In this document: positions 23,732-32,731 of the stretch, piece by piece | Numbering within the stretch: the stretch's first letter is position 1 | Layout: each line of letters opens with the position of its first letter | Assembly (NCBI RefSeq): GCF_000429665.1 | Contig: NZ_AUCH01000001.1 | Span: 248,001-312,000, forward strand | Length of the DNA: 64,000 bases | From: Azovibrio restrictus DSM 23866 | Lineage (GTDB): Bacteria; Pseudomonadota; Gammaproteobacteria; Burkholderiales; Rhodocyclaceae | Direction of reading: 5' to 3' | Position numbers and translations under genes: made by a program | The notes under the pieces: generated by a model | What the model saw: the letters and a program-made list of their open reading frames with translations, nothing else | Databases searched by the model: none | What the model was told of the DNA's origin: nothing

Positions 23732-25677
23732 AGCTGCCCGCCGTGCCCCTGCCCCATGCCAGCCTGCCCTGGCTGCTGGCCGTTGCCCTGGTGACCACCC
23801 TGCCCCACGGCCTGTACCAGCCCGCCTGGCTGAGCGGGGTGGCCGGGCTGGTGCTGCTGGGCGTCACCTGGCGCTGGTGGCGGGGCTACCAGGTGAGCAG
23901 CGCCTGGCTCAAGGTGCTGCTGGTATTCGCCGGCTGCGCCGGCATCCTGGTGCAGTACCGCACCCTGCTGGGCCGGGATGCCGGTATCGCCATGCTGGTG
24001 CTGTTCATGGCCATGAAGCTGCTGGAACTGAAAAGCCGCCGGGATGCCATCGTGGTGGTCATCCTCGGCTACTTCCTGCTCCTGACCCATTACTTCCATT
24101 CCCAGGACATTCCCACCGGGCTCTGGCTGCTGGCCAGCACCCTGGTGGTCACCGGCGCCCTGCTCCAGCTGCATGGCGACCCCCAGGAGGGCCCCCGGAC
24201 CATCCTGCTCCAGGCCGGCCGCCTGCTGCTCCAGGCCCTGCCCCTGATGCTGCTCCTGTACCTGCTCTTTCCCCGGGTCAGCGGTCCCCTGTGGGGCCTG
24301 CCTGCCGACGCCCATGCCGGACGCACGGGGCTTTCCAACAGCATGAGCCCGGGCAGCATCAGCGAACTGGCCCTGAGCGACGAGATCGCCTTCCGGGCCC
24401 GCTTCGACGGCCCTCCACCGCCCCGGGCTGCCCGCTACTGGCGCGGCCCGGTGCTCAACCACTACGACGGCAGGGAATGGAAGGTCGAGGATTTCCGCTC
24501 CACCCCGCCCAGCCTTGAAGCCCTGGGCGCCCCTTACACCTACACGCTGACCCTGGAAGCCCACAAGCAGCACTGGCTCCTGCCCCTGGACATGCCCAGC
24601 CGCCTGCCCGAGAGCGCCGAGCTGAAAGCGGAGATGACCAGCAACGGCCTGGTGCGCAGCAAGGAGCCCGTGACCAGCCGCAAGAACGTGGCATTCACCT
24701 CCCACACCCGCTACCGCCTGGGGCTGGACGATCCCCCCGGCCTGTTACAGGCCAACCTGCAGCTGCCCCCGGGCCGCAATCCCCGCACCCTGGCCCTGGC
24801 CCGTTCCTGGCAACGGGAAAACCCGGACCCAGCCTGGCTGGTGCAACGGGCCCTGCAGCATTTCCGCCAGGAGGCCTTCAGCTACACCCTGTCCCCGCCC
24901 CTGCTGGGCCAGGAGGCCATGGACGATTTCCTGTTCAGGACCCGCCAGGGCTTCTGCGAACACTATGCCTCGGCCTTCGTCATCCTGATGCGGGCGGCCC
25001 AGGTCCCGGCCCGGGTCGTCACCGGCTACATGGGCGGGGAACTGAACCCGGTGGACAACTTCCTGGTGGTGCGCCAGCTCGATGCCCATGCCTGGGCCGA
25101 GGTCTGGCTGGACGGACAGGGCTGGGTGCGGGTGGACCCCACGGCCGCCATTTCCCCCGGACGGGTGGAATCCGGGCTGGAATCGGCCCTCCCGGGGCGT
25201 GAGCCCCTGGGCGGGATGGTGCCGGTGTCGATGGAATGGCTCAAGGCCATGCGCCATCGCTGGGATGCCCTGAACAACAGCTGGAACCAGTGGGTGCTGG
25301 GCTATACCCCGGAACGGCAGCGGGAAGTGCTGTCCCGCCTGGGGCTGGACAATCCCGACTGGCGCACCCTGATCATGGCCCTCAGCACTTCCGTGGGCCT
25401 GGCCCTGCTGGCCCTGGCCGCCTGGATCTTCCGCCCCCGGCGGGAAACGGACCCGGCCCGGGCCATCTGGAAACAGGCCCTGGTCCGGCTGGAAAAACAG
25501 GGGCTGCACTGCCCCCCCTGGGAATCCCCCCTGGCCCTGGCCCGCCGCCTGGAAACGGAGGCCCCGGAGCTGGCCGGGCCGGTGCAGCGCCTCGCCCGTC
25601 TGGTCTGCGCCGCCCGCTACGAAGCCAAACCCCCTAAAATGGAGGCCCTGCGCCTCGCCCTCAGGCAGTTGCCCTGA
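23728..25677 (+). CDS. Transglutaminase-like membrane protein (TgpA family, DUF3488)
   Basis: A 649-residue inner-membrane protein. Five to seven hydrophobic helices occupy residues 12-185 (DUF3488 part); a periplasmic region follows with a transglutaminase core holding the catalytic triad C410 (QGFCEHYASAF), H454 (DAHAWAEVW) and D470 (VRVDPTAAI). A last helix at about 548-570 precedes a cytoplasmic DUF4129-like tail. This is the domain order of Pseudomonas TgpA. ATG 23728 overlaps the DUF58 stop as ATGA. It probably cross-links or hydrolyses a periplasmic target together with the MoxR/DUF58 partners; the substrate is unknown. Confidence 0.9.
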   Translation: MKLPAVPLPHASLPWLLAVALVTTLPHGLYQPAWLSGVAGLVLLGVTWRWWRGYQVSSAWLKVLLVFAGCAGILVQYRTLLGRDAGIAMLVLFMAMKLLELKSRRDAIVVVILGYFLLLTHYFHSQDIPTGLWLLASTLVVTGALLQLHGDPQEGPRTILLQAGRLLLQALPLMLLLYLLFPRVSGPLWGLPADAHAGRTGLSNSMSPGSISELALSDEIAFRARFDGPPPPRAARYWRGPVLNHYDGREWKVEDFRSTPPSLEALGAPYTYTLTLEAHKQHWLLPLDMPSRLPESAELKAEMTSNGLVRSKEPVTSRKNVAFTSHTRYRLGLDDPPGLLQANLQLPPGRNPRTLALARSWQRENPDPAWLVQRALQHFRQEAFSYTLSPPLLGQEAMDDFLFRTRQGFCEHYASAFVILMRAAQVPARVVTGYMGGELNPVDNFLVVRQLDAHAWAEVWLDGQGWVRVDPTAAISPGRVESGLESALPGREPLGGMVPVSMEWLKAMRHRWDALNNSWNQWVLGYTPERQREVLSRLGLDNPDWRTLIMALSTSVGLALLALAAWIFRPRRETDPARAIWKQALVRLEKQGLHCPPWESPLALARRLETEAPELAGPVQRLARLVCAARYEAKPPKMEALRLALRQLP

Positions 25678-25693
25678 TCAACCCCATTTCATC

Positions 25694-26737
25694 ATGACCC
25701 AGCGCCATACCAGACTCACCGCCATTCCCCCGCTCCTGAAAACCTCCCTGTGCGCCCTGCTCCTCGCCCTCAGTCCTGCCAGCCAGGCGGCCGGAATGGC
25801 CGACAATCCCGAGGTGCAGCAATTCATCGGCGCCATGCAGGCCCTGCACGGCCTGGATGCCGAGGCCCTGAACCTCCGCTTTGCCCGCATCGCCCCCAAT
25901 GAGCGGGTGCTGAAGCTGATGGAGCCTCCCGCAAAGCCGGGGCAACGCTCCTGGCAGCGCTACCGCAGCCGCTTCCTGGATGGAACCCGGATCACCCGGG
26001 GCGTGAGCTTCTGGCAGGAACATGCCGCCACCCTGGCCAAGGCCCGGGTCCTGTATGGCGTCCCGGAGGAAATCATCGTCGCCATCATCGGCGTGGAAAC
26101 CATCTACGGCCGCAACACCGGCAGCTTCAACACCCTGGAAGCCCTGGCCACCCTGGCCTTCCATTACCCGCGCCGGGCCGAGTACTTCCGGGAGGAGCTG
26201 GAGCAGCTGCTGCTCCTGGCCCGGGAGAACAGCGCCGACCCGGCCGACTACAGCGGCTCTTTCGCCGGCGCCCTGGGTATCCCCCAGTTCATGCCCGGCA
26301 GTCAGCGGCGCTATGCGGTGGATTTCGACGGGGATGGCCGGGTGGACCTGGAAAACAGCGCCACGGATGCCATCGGCAGCGTCGCCCGCTTCCTGGAACA
26401 GCATGGCTGGGAAAAGGATGGGCCGGTGGCCGTGCCCGCCCGCCTTGCCGGCGACCCGGACGAGCGCTGGCTGGAGGCCGGGATCCGCCCCACCCTGGTA
26501 GCAGGCGAACTGCTGCAGCAGGGGGTCCGGGCGGAAGCAGACCCGGCCCGCAAGGTCACCTTCGTGGATCTGGCAACGCCGAATCAAGCCACCGAATACT
26601 GGCTGGGGTACGAAAACTTCTACGTGATCACCCGCTACAACCGCTCCAGCTTCTACGCCATGTCGGTCTACCAGCTGGCCCAGGCCCTGCGTCAGCGCTA
26701 CCAGGCCAGCCAGGAAGTGGTGGCCCGTCAGGATTGA
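25694..26737 (+). CDS. mltB: Lytic murein transglycosylase B
   Basis: A 347-residue periplasmic peptidoglycan lyase that cleaves the MurNAc-GlcNAc bond with 1,6-anhydro ring formation. A signal peptide (about 1-32, ending SQAAG) has no lipobox Cys, so the enzyme would be soluble rather than lipid-anchored. The SLT fold has catalytic E135 in IIGVETIYGRNTG, the GALGIPQFMPGSQRRYAVD segment and a DFDGDGRVDL loop like the EF-hand-like site in Escherichia coli MltB. It ends with the family motif FYVITRYNRSSFYAMSVYQLA. It follows the TgpA gene by 16 bases and is likely co-transcribed. Confidence 0.93.
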   Translation: MTQRHTRLTAIPPLLKTSLCALLLALSPASQAAGMADNPEVQQFIGAMQALHGLDAEALNLRFARIAPNERVLKLMEPPAKPGQRSWQRYRSRFLDGTRITRGVSFWQEHAATLAKARVLYGVPEEIIVAIIGVETIYGRNTGSFNTLEALATLAFHYPRRAEYFREELEQLLLLARENSADPADYSGSFAGALGIPQFMPGSQRRYAVDFDGDGRVDLENSATDAIGSVARFLEQHGWEKDGPVAVPARLAGDPDERWLEAGIRPTLVAGELLQQGVRAEADPARKVTFVDLATPNQATEYWLGYENFYVITRYNRSSFYAMSVYQLAQALRQRYQASQEVVARQD

Positions 26738-26758
26738 GGCCCCTGACCCCGGGACCGC

Positions 26759-27685
26759 TTACAACAGGCTGTCCCGGGTGATGCCGCCCCGCTTGAGGAT
26801 GCGGCGCAGGCGGTCCAGCCCCTCCATCTGGATCTGCCGCACCCGCTCCCGGGTCAGCCCCAGGTCATTGGCGATGGCATCCAGGGTGGCGATCTCGTGG
26901 CCGTTGAGGCCATAGCGCCGCTCCACCACCTGGCACTGACGCTCGGTCAGCTGTCCCAGCCAGGCCTGCACCAACTGGTTGAGCTCGCTGCTCTGGAGCA
27001 TGGACTCGGGATCGGTGCCGTTCTCATCGACGATGAAATCCACCACCGAATGGCTGGGATCGATTTCCAGGGGCGTATCCAGGGAAGCGATGTGTTCATT
27101 CAGATGCAGGATGCGCCGGATTTCGTCCACCGGCTTGTCCAGCAGCAGGGCCACCTGTTCCAGGGTACGGTCCCGGGAGGCTTCGGACTCGAGGTGACGC
27201 ATGGCCCGCAGCACCACGTTGATTTCCTTGACCACATGCACCGGCAGGCGGATGGTGCGGGACTGATTCATGATGCCCCGCTCGATGGACTGGCGTATCC
27301 ACCAGGTGGCGTAGGTGGAAAAACGGAAACCCCGCTCCGGATCGAATTTCTCCAGGGCATGGATCAACCCCAGATTACCTTCCTCCACCAGGTCCAGGAG
27401 CGGAATGCCCCGGTTCAGGTAGTGCTTGGCAATATTCACCACTAGGCGCAGGTTGTGCTCGATCATCTTTTGCCGGGCGGCAAAGTCGCCCTGGCGCACC
27501 TTGCGGGTGGTTTCCAGCTCCTGCTCCGGGGTCAGCAGGGGCTTGGCGCCGATCTGGTTCAGGTACAGCTGGGTGACGTCCTCGAGAAAATCCGCCTCCG
27601 GCACCGGAACATCCGTCTCGGGCTCCAGATCCTCCAGGGGCTCCCCCGGCTCCTCCCCCTCGAAAGGCTGCTCCTGATCGCTCAT
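26759..27685 (-). CDS. rpoS: RNA polymerase sigma factor RpoS
   Basis: A 308-residue sigma-70-family factor for stationary phase and general stress. It has region 1.2 (DVTQLYLNQIGAKPLLTPEQE), region 2 with NLRLVVNIAKHYLNRG and GFRFSTYATWWIRQSIERGI (about 78-138), region 3 with RTIRLPVHVVKEINVVLR, and the region 4 helix-turn-helix LTRERVRQIQMEGLDRLRR (about 277-295). The acidic N-terminus and absence of a long region 1.1 separate it from RpoD. It overlaps the upstream nlpD by four bases, the standard nlpD-rpoS arrangement, where a main rpoS promoter usually lies inside nlpD. Confidence 0.97.
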   Translation of the reverse strand: MSDQEQPFEGEEPGEPLEDLEPETDVPVPEADFLEDVTQLYLNQIGAKPLLTPEQELETTRKVRQGDFAARQKMIEHNLRLVVNIAKHYLNRGIPLLDLVEEGNLGLIHALEKFDPERGFRFSTYATWWIRQSIERGIMNQSRTIRLPVHVVKEINVVLRAMRHLESEASRDRTLEQVALLLDKPVDEIRRILHLNEHIASLDTPLEIDPSHSVVDFIVDENGTDPESMLQSSELNQLVQAWLGQLTERQCQVVERRYGLNGHEIATLDAIANDLGLTRERVRQIQMEGLDRLRRILKRGGITRDSLL

Positions 27686-28614
27686 CGCTTGGGCAGGAAT
27701 TCCAGAGGTTCAACCGGCTTGCCCTGGCGCCGCACCTCGAAATGGAGCTTCACCGAATCGCTGTCGGTATTGCCCATCTCGGCGATCTTCTGCCCCCGCT
27801 TCACACTCTGACCTTCCTTCACCAGGATTTTCTGGTTATGGGCGTAGGCAGACAGGAAGGTGCCATTGTGTTTGATGATCACCAGCTGGCCATAACCCCT
27901 AAGGCCGCTCCCGGAATACACCACCTTGCCGTCGGCCGCAGCCTGGACCGGATCACCGGCCTTGCCGGCGATATCCACCCCCTTGGTCTGGGAGAAGTTG
28001 CCCACCACCTTGCCCGCCGCCGGCCAGGACCAGGTAACCCCCTCCACCGCCGCCTCGGTACTGGAAGCTGCCTTGTTATCCGCTTCGGGCTTGGCATCGG
28101 CTGGCTTGGCCGGGACGGCAGGAAGCACGGCCGCTGCCGCGCCGGGATTCTGCAGGCGGGCATAGGCGGCATCGGAATAGGGTTCCTTGTTGCCCCGGGG
28201 CTCCCGTTTCACGCCGGAGCTGCCGGCGGCGGCGGCCGCTGCCCCGGGAACCTCCCCGTCCAGGGAGCGCTGCTCGACGCCCGTCCCCGTCTGCACCGGG
28301 GCGGCGGTCACCGCCGTGTCCTGGGCAGCGCCAGGAGGCAGCACCCTGAGGGATTGGCCAATCATGATCCGGTTGGGGTCGGTGATGTTGTTCCAACCTG
28401 CCACCTCCCGGTAGTCCTGACCATACTCGAGGGCGATGCTGTAGAGGGTATCGCCTTTCTTGACCGTGTGATAACCGGGGCCGCTGGGCGCGCTCTTGGT
28501 CTGCAGGGCCTGGGAACGATCCTCCACCGGGGCGGGGGATTTGCTGGCACAGCCACCCAGCAGGGCAAGGGCCAGGAGTGCGGGGAACAACGAGGAAGAA
28601 AATCTATTGATCAT
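27682..28614 (-). CDS. nlpD: LysM/M23 lipoprotein NlpD, amidase activator
   Basis: A 310-residue outer-membrane lipoprotein that activates the cell-separation amidase AmiC. The lipobox is LALLGGC with the lipidated C22. A LysM domain (about 46-92, YHTVKKGDTLYSIALEYG) binds peptidoglycan; a low-complexity Ala/Pro region follows; the C-terminal M23/LytM domain (about 205-305) reads QTKGVDIAGKAG, where the first metal-binding histidine of HxxxD is replaced. It is therefore likely non-catalytic, as in Escherichia coli NlpD. Start overlaps the pcm stop, and the stop overlaps the rpoS start, both as four-base junctions. Confidence 0.95.
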   Translation of the reverse strand: MINRFSSSLFPALLALALLGGCASKSPAPVEDRSQALQTKSAPSGPGYHTVKKGDTLYSIALEYGQDYREVAGWNNITDPNRIMIGQSLRVLPPGAAQDTAVTAAPVQTGTGVEQRSLDGEVPGAAAAAAGSSGVKREPRGNKEPYSDAAYARLQNPGAAAAVLPAVPAKPADAKPEADNKAASSTEAAVEGVTWSWPAAGKVVGNFSQTKGVDIAGKAGDPVQAAADGKVVYSGSGLRGYGQLVIIKHNGTFLSAYAHNQKILVKEGQSVKRGQKIAEMGNTDSDSVKLHFEVRRQGKPVEPLEFLPKR

Positions 28615-29270
28615 TCGACACCAGATAACAGGGGAACAAAGCGGACCGTCTCCAGACGCGCTTCGGTGTACCCCTGGGGGGTACGTTCGATGAGGCTAAG
28701 ATACTGTTCATTCCCCCCCACTGGCAAGACCAGACGCCCGCCCGGAGCCAGTTGCTGCAGCAGTTCCGGCGGCACGCGGCCTGCCGCGGCGGCGACGATG
28801 ATGCTGTCAAAAGGGGCGACTTCGGGCAGGCCCATGCTGCCGTCGGAATGTTTCAAACGTACCTGGATGCCGGGAATCTGCGACAGATGCTGCCTGGCTT
28901 TGGCCAGCAGGGGTTCGATGCGTTCCACCGAATACACGTCCCGGGTCAGGTGCCCGAGCACCGCCGCCTGATAGCCGCAGCCAGTGCCCACCTCCAGGGT
29001 GCGTCCCAGGCCGGCACGGCCGCTCAGCAGGACTTCGATCATGCGGGCCACGATGTAGGGCTGGGAAATGGTCTGGGAAAACCCCAGGGGCAAGGCCGTG
29101 TCCTCGTAGGCCCGGGAAGCCAGGGCCTCCTCCACGAAGATGTGCCGGGGAACAGCGGCCATGGCCGCCAGGACAGTTTCATTGGCAATGCCCTTGGCCC
29201 GCAGGCGATCTATCATGCGCGCCCGGGTCCGCTGGGAGGTCATGCCGATGCCTGCAAGTGCTGGGTTCAT
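28611..29270 (-). CDS. pcm: Protein-L-isoaspartate O-methyltransferase
   Basis: A 219-residue SAM-dependent repair enzyme that methylates L-isoaspartyl residues in aged proteins. Motif I is LEVGTGCGYQAAVL (92-105); FVEEALASRAYEDTALPLGFSQTISQPYIVA is the substrate-loop signature. RVPPELLQQLAPGGRLVLPVG closes the core. The reading frame is open to 29417, but ATG 29270 overlaps the surE stop as ATGA and gives the family's length. It sits in the standard surE-pcm-nlpD-rpoS order. Confidence 0.95.
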   Translation of the reverse strand: MNPALAGIGMTSQRTRARMIDRLRAKGIANETVLAAMAAVPRHIFVEEALASRAYEDTALPLGFSQTISQPYIVARMIEVLLSGRAGLGRTLEVGTGCGYQAAVLGHLTRDVYSVERIEPLLAKARQHLSQIPGIQVRLKHSDGSMGLPEVAPFDSIIVAAAAGRVPPELLQQLAPGGRLVLPVGGNEQYLSLIERTPQGYTEARLETVRFVPLLSGVE

Positions 29271-30010
29271 GAAGCCAACCAGGATCGGATACGAGGTAAT
29301 TGCTGCTGGTGGGTCAGATCCACCTGCAGGGGAGTGATGGAAGCGAAACCCGCTGCCACCGCATGGAAATCCGTGCCTTCCCCGGCGTCCTGGGCCGCAC
29401 CGGCAGCACCGACCCAATACATGGTCTCGTTGCGGGGGCTGGTGATGGGGACCACGGGCTCCGCCTTGTGCCGCTTGCCCAGGCGGGTGACCTGCAGCCC
29501 GGCGAGCTCGGCGTGGGGCAGATCGGGAACATTGACGTTCAGGAGCACCGGCTCCCGCACAGGATTGTTGATGAAACGTTCGGCCAGCTGACGCACCACC
29601 TGGCCCGCAGTGGCGAAATGGGAGGCTTCCTTGCCGACCAGGGAAACCGCAATGGCGGGAATGCCCAGCAGATAACCTTCGGTGGCGGCGGCCACGGTGC
29701 CGGAATAAACCGTGTCATCCCCCATATTGGCGCCATGGTTAATTCCCGAAATCACCATATCGGGCAATTTATCCAGCATACCGGTGACCGCCAGATGCAC
29801 GCAGTCGGTGGGGGTACCATTTACAAAATAAAACCCGTTGGGGGCCTGACGCAGGGAAAGGGGCCGGTCCAGGGTCAGGGAATTGCTGGCACCGGAACGA
29901 TCCCGCTCCGGCGCCACCACGATGATTTCTCCCAGTCCCTGCAGGGCATCCGCCAGACAGGCAATACCTGGAGCGAAATACCCATCGTCATTACTGAGGA
30001 GAATCCGCAT
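29267..30010 (-). CDS. surE: 5'-nucleotidase / exopolyphosphatase SurE
   Basis: A 247-residue metal-dependent phosphatase acting on nucleoside 5'- and 3'-monophosphates. The N-terminal MRILLSNDDGYFAPGI contains the metal ligands D8 and D9, with the SGAS motif (RDRSGASNSLT) and the metal-binding asparagine in SGINHGANMGDD following. The length is typical. It starts 12 bases downstream of an H-NS-like gene, with only a weak ribosome site (GAAG), which suggests read-through from that gene. First member of the stress operon surE-pcm-nlpD-rpoS. Confidence 0.95.
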   Translation of the reverse strand: MRILLSNDDGYFAPGIACLADALQGLGEIIVVAPERDRSGASNSLTLDRPLSLRQAPNGFYFVNGTPTDCVHLAVTGMLDKLPDMVISGINHGANMGDDTVYSGTVAAATEGYLLGIPAIAVSLVGKEASHFATAGQVVRQLAERFINNPVREPVLLNVNVPDLPHAELAGLQVTRLGKRHKAEPVVPITSPRNETMYWVGAAGAAQDAGEGTDFHAVAAGFASITPLQVDLTHQQQLPRIRSWLAS

Positions 30011-30022
30011 GAATCAATATCT

Positions 30023-30349
30023 TCAAATAGCCAGTTGATCCAGATTGCCGCCGTTGGCCAGCCAGGCTTCCACCCACTTCGGCTTGCGGCCGCGGCCAGT
30101 CCATTCCAGGTCGGCCTGCTGGGGATGACGGTACTTGGCGGCCACCTTGCTGCCGGCACGGGCAGACTTGACCTTTTCGCCGGCTTCGCCGCCCATCAGG
30201 TCATTGAGGGAAAAGCCGCGGGCCTGCACGAAGGCTTCCAGCTCCTTGCGCACCTTGACTTTTTCTTCCGCTTCGCGGCGCTTGATTTCCCGGGGAATAA
30301 GGCGCTCAAGTTCCTTCAATTCGGGCAGGGAAAGATTGGAAATATCCAT
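30023..30349 (-). CDS. H-NS-family nucleoid protein
   Basis: A 108-residue DNA-binding protein. The N-terminal half is a coiled-coil oligomerisation segment (LPELKELERLIPREIKRREAEEKVKV). The C-terminal domain carries KYRHPQQADLEWTGRGRKPKWVEAWL, the betaproteobacterial H-NS core with an RGR minor-groove hook followed by KPKW. A strong AAGGAG precedes the ATG. It would silence AT-rich, often horizontally acquired DNA. It is placed directly upstream of surE on the same strand, an unusual lead gene for this operon. Whether it is the main H-NS or an accessory copy cannot be judged. Confidence 0.9.
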   Translation of the reverse strand: MDISNLSLPELKELERLIPREIKRREAEEKVKVRKELEAFVQARGFSLNDLMGGEAGEKVKSARAGSKVAAKYRHPQQADLEWTGRGRKPKWVEAWLANGGNLDQLAI

Positions 30350-30427
30350 GAAAAACTCCTTTATTTAAATAAGCCCGGCTATTCTAAGAAACCCGCAGCT
30401 TATGGGCAAGCCAAAAGAAAATAAAAG

Positions 30428-31543
30428 CTAAAGCACCAGGTGGGGCATGGCCAGATATTCCTTGGAATGCATTTCCGTCAAACGGCTCACGGTCCGGAAA
30501 AATTCACTGGACTGGGTTCCCTGGGTATATAGCTTTTCCGCTTCGCAGTCAGCGGTGACAATCAGCTTCACCTTATGGTCGTAAAAAACGTCCACCAGCC
30601 AGGTGAATCGACGGGCCTCCGAGGCCTGGTGCTGAGTCATGCAGGGAATATGGGAAAGCAGGACCGTATGGTAGGACTGGGCGATTTCCAGGTAATCATT
30701 CTGGGACCGGGGACCGCCGCAAAGGCTGGCAAAATCGAACCAGATCACCCCGTTGCCACGCCGCAGGGTGGGAATCTCCCGCCCCAGCACGTCGATGTGA
30801 CCACCTTTCCTGCCCTCCTCGCCCGCCACCATGCGGAAATAGTCGAGCATCTTGGCCTCGGCCGCCTGGTCCGCCGGGTAATGGTAGATTTCCACCTGCT
30901 CCAGGGCCCGCAGGCGGTAATCGATGCCGGCCTCCACCTCGATCACGTCCATCTGCCGCTTCAGCAGGGCAATGGCCGGCAGGAAGCTTTCCCGGTGCAG
31001 ACCGTTGGGATAGAGGTTGTCAGGGGGGTAGTTGGAAGTCATCACCAGCACCACCCCCTGGGCCTCCAGCCCGGTGAGCAGGCGCCCGAGGATCATGGCA
31101 TCGGCGATGTCGGAAACGTGGAATTCGTCGAAGCAGAGCAGCCGGGTTTCCCGGGCGATCTTCTCTGCCACCTTGAGCATGGGGTCCGCCTCTCCCTTGA
31201 AGGCATCCAGCTCCCGGTGGATGCGCTGCATGAAGGCATGGAAATGGATGCGCTTCTTGCGCCGGTAAGGCACAGCATCGAAGAAGCAGTCCATCAGGAA
31301 GCTCTTGCCGCGCCCTACCCCGCCCCAGAAATAAACCCCCTTGGGCGGGGCTGGCCGGGTCAGCAGCCGGGTCAGGGTACTGCCCCGCTTCACCTTGAAG
31401 CCCAGGAGCTCCGTGTATAACTGCTGCAGGCGGGAGGCCGCGGCCATCTGGGCGGCATCAGCGGTATAGCCCCGGTCGGCCAGGGTCTTCTCATAAGCAT
31501 CCAGCATGCCCCGTTCCGGGACATTCAACTTGCGGTGCGGCAT
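30428..31543 (-). CDS. zapE: Cell division ATPase ZapE (AFG1 family)
   Basis: A 371-residue cytoplasmic AFG1-like ATPase that in Escherichia coli destabilises FtsZ polymers during division under low oxygen. Walker A is GGVGRGKS (74-81), Walker B LLCFDEFHVSDIADA; VVLVMTSNYPPDNLYPNGLHRESFLPAI is the family signature, and IWFDFASLCGGPRSQNDYLEIA is also diagnostic. The first ATG lacks a clear ribosome-binding site; an internal start at MLDAYEKT (12 residues later) is possible. It stands between the H-NS-like gene and the transporter gene, on the same strand, with no overlap to either. Confidence 0.92.
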   Translation of the reverse strand: MPHRKLNVPERGMLDAYEKTLADRGYTADAAQMAAASRLQQLYTELLGFKVKRGSTLTRLLTRPAPPKGVYFWGGVGRGKSFLMDCFFDAVPYRRKKRIHFHAFMQRIHRELDAFKGEADPMLKVAEKIARETRLLCFDEFHVSDIADAMILGRLLTGLEAQGVVLVMTSNYPPDNLYPNGLHRESFLPAIALLKRQMDVIEVEAGIDYRLRALEQVEIYHYPADQAAEAKMLDYFRMVAGEEGRKGGHIDVLGREIPTLRRGNGVIWFDFASLCGGPRSQNDYLEIAQSYHTVLLSHIPCMTQHQASEARRFTWLVDVFYDHKVKLIVTADCEAEKLYTQGTQSSEFFRTVSRLTEMHSKEYLAMPHLVL

Positions 31544-31606
31544 GATCGTTCGCGTGGGGAAAAGCGGGATTTTAAGCCATCCCCAGCCTCGCCGGGCCGA
31601 AAGACT

Positions 31607-32731
31607 TCAATAAAGATCGCGGCCCACGGCGGTCCGGCGCAATTGCCGGGCGTGCAGGTGCCGGGCCATCAGGCGGGGATCGGTCACCACCTGGCCCACG
31701 GTCTCCCCCAGCACCATCACCACCCCCAGCACCGGCAGGACCAGCATCAGGCCGGGCACCCCGGCCACCGCTCCACCCACGAAAATCATCAACACCGTGA
31801 GCAGGGGATGCAGCTTCAGGCTGCGGCCTATGGTCATGGGCATGAACAGGAAGTCATCCAGGAGGCGCACCACCAGGAACAGGGCAATGGCACCGTAGGC
31901 CACCTGGGGCGCCTCGGGGAAGTCGGTGGCCGCCACCAGCACCACCAGCAGGCAGCCCAGCACCGAGCCCACGTAGGGAATCCAGGCCAGCACCGCAGTC
32001 ACCCCGCCCAGCAGCAGGGGCGCGGAAACCCCCAGCCACCACAGGCCGGCGGCCAGGCACAGGGCATCGAGCACGGTCAGGGCCAGCAGCCCCTGGAAAT
32101 ACAGCCGGGCCGTGCGATCCACCTGGTCGAACAGGTACAGGGTGCGCTCGAAGAAGGCATTGGGCACGGCGCGGATCAGGAAATGCCGGAACAGGGCCCC
32201 GTCCCGCAACATGAAATAGGCGATGAAAGGGGCCAGGAGCAGGAGCGGCGTCCAGGCCGCCACTCCCATGGCCAGTGATCCCAGATATTTGGCGGCAAAG
32301 GTGTCGATCAACTCGGCCACCTGGCGCACGAACTCCGTGCTCACATGGGCATCGGCCAGGACCTCGAAGCGCTCCTCCAACTGGTACAGGGCCTGGGCCG
32401 CGAAGAACAGCCCGCCCTGCAGGTAACGCAGGGCGCTCTCCTGCCAGCCCACGGCCTGGGTGGCCAGCCAGGGAAAAGCCAGGGCCAGGCCGCCGCCGAG
32501 CACGGCGAACGCCCCCAGGCTGACCAGATTGGCCGCCCCGGCCCGGGATAGGCCCGCCAGGATCAGCCGCTCCCGCAGGGGCAACAACAGGTAATAGATG
32601 ACCAGGGCGAGGAGGAAGGGCACCACCAGCCAGAGCATCTTCTGGAACAGGAACAGCAACAGGCAGGTGCTGCCGAGCACGGCCGCCCACACCAGGGGAC
32701 CGGAGCGGTAGCGGTACTCGGGCCGGTTCAT
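31607..32731 (-). CDS. AI-2E family transporter (PerM-like)
   Basis: A 374-residue inner-membrane protein with about eight helices. There is an N-terminal pair (LVWAAVLGSTCLLLFLF and LVVPFLLALVIYYLLL), a soluble loop, and then the conserved C-terminal block with GVTAVLAWIPYVGSVLG, VVRLLDDFLFMPMTIG, LHPLLTVLMIFVGG and PVLGVVMVLGE. These are the AI-2E/PerM family hallmarks. Substrates range from autoinducer-2 to sodium/proton exchange in characterised members, so none is named here. Its start overlaps the stop of the cyclic-nucleotide-binding gene as ATGA, so they are translated together and may be functionally linked. Confidence 0.88.
   Translation of the reverse strand: MNRPEYRYRSGPLVWAAVLGSTCLLLFLFQKMLWLVVPFLLALVIYYLLLPLRERLILAGLSRAGAANLVSLGAFAVLGGGLALAFPWLATQAVGWQESALRYLQGGLFFAAQALYQLEERFEVLADAHVSTEFVRQVAELIDTFAAKYLGSLAMGVAAWTPLLLLAPFIAYFMLRDGALFRHFLIRAVPNAFFERTLYLFDQVDRTARLYFQGLLALTVLDALCLAAGLWWLGVSAPLLLGGVTAVLAWIPYVGSVLGCLLVVLVAATDFPEAPQVAYGAIALFLVVRLLDDFLFMPMTIGRSLKLHPLLTVLMIFVGGAVAGVPGLMLVLPVLGVVMVLGETVGQVVTDPRLMARHLHARQLRRTAVGRDLY

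Noticed and set aside
27682..28614. NlpD as an active M23 endopeptidase
   Set aside because: The first metal-binding His of the HxxxD motif is missing (QTKGVD), as in amidase activators.
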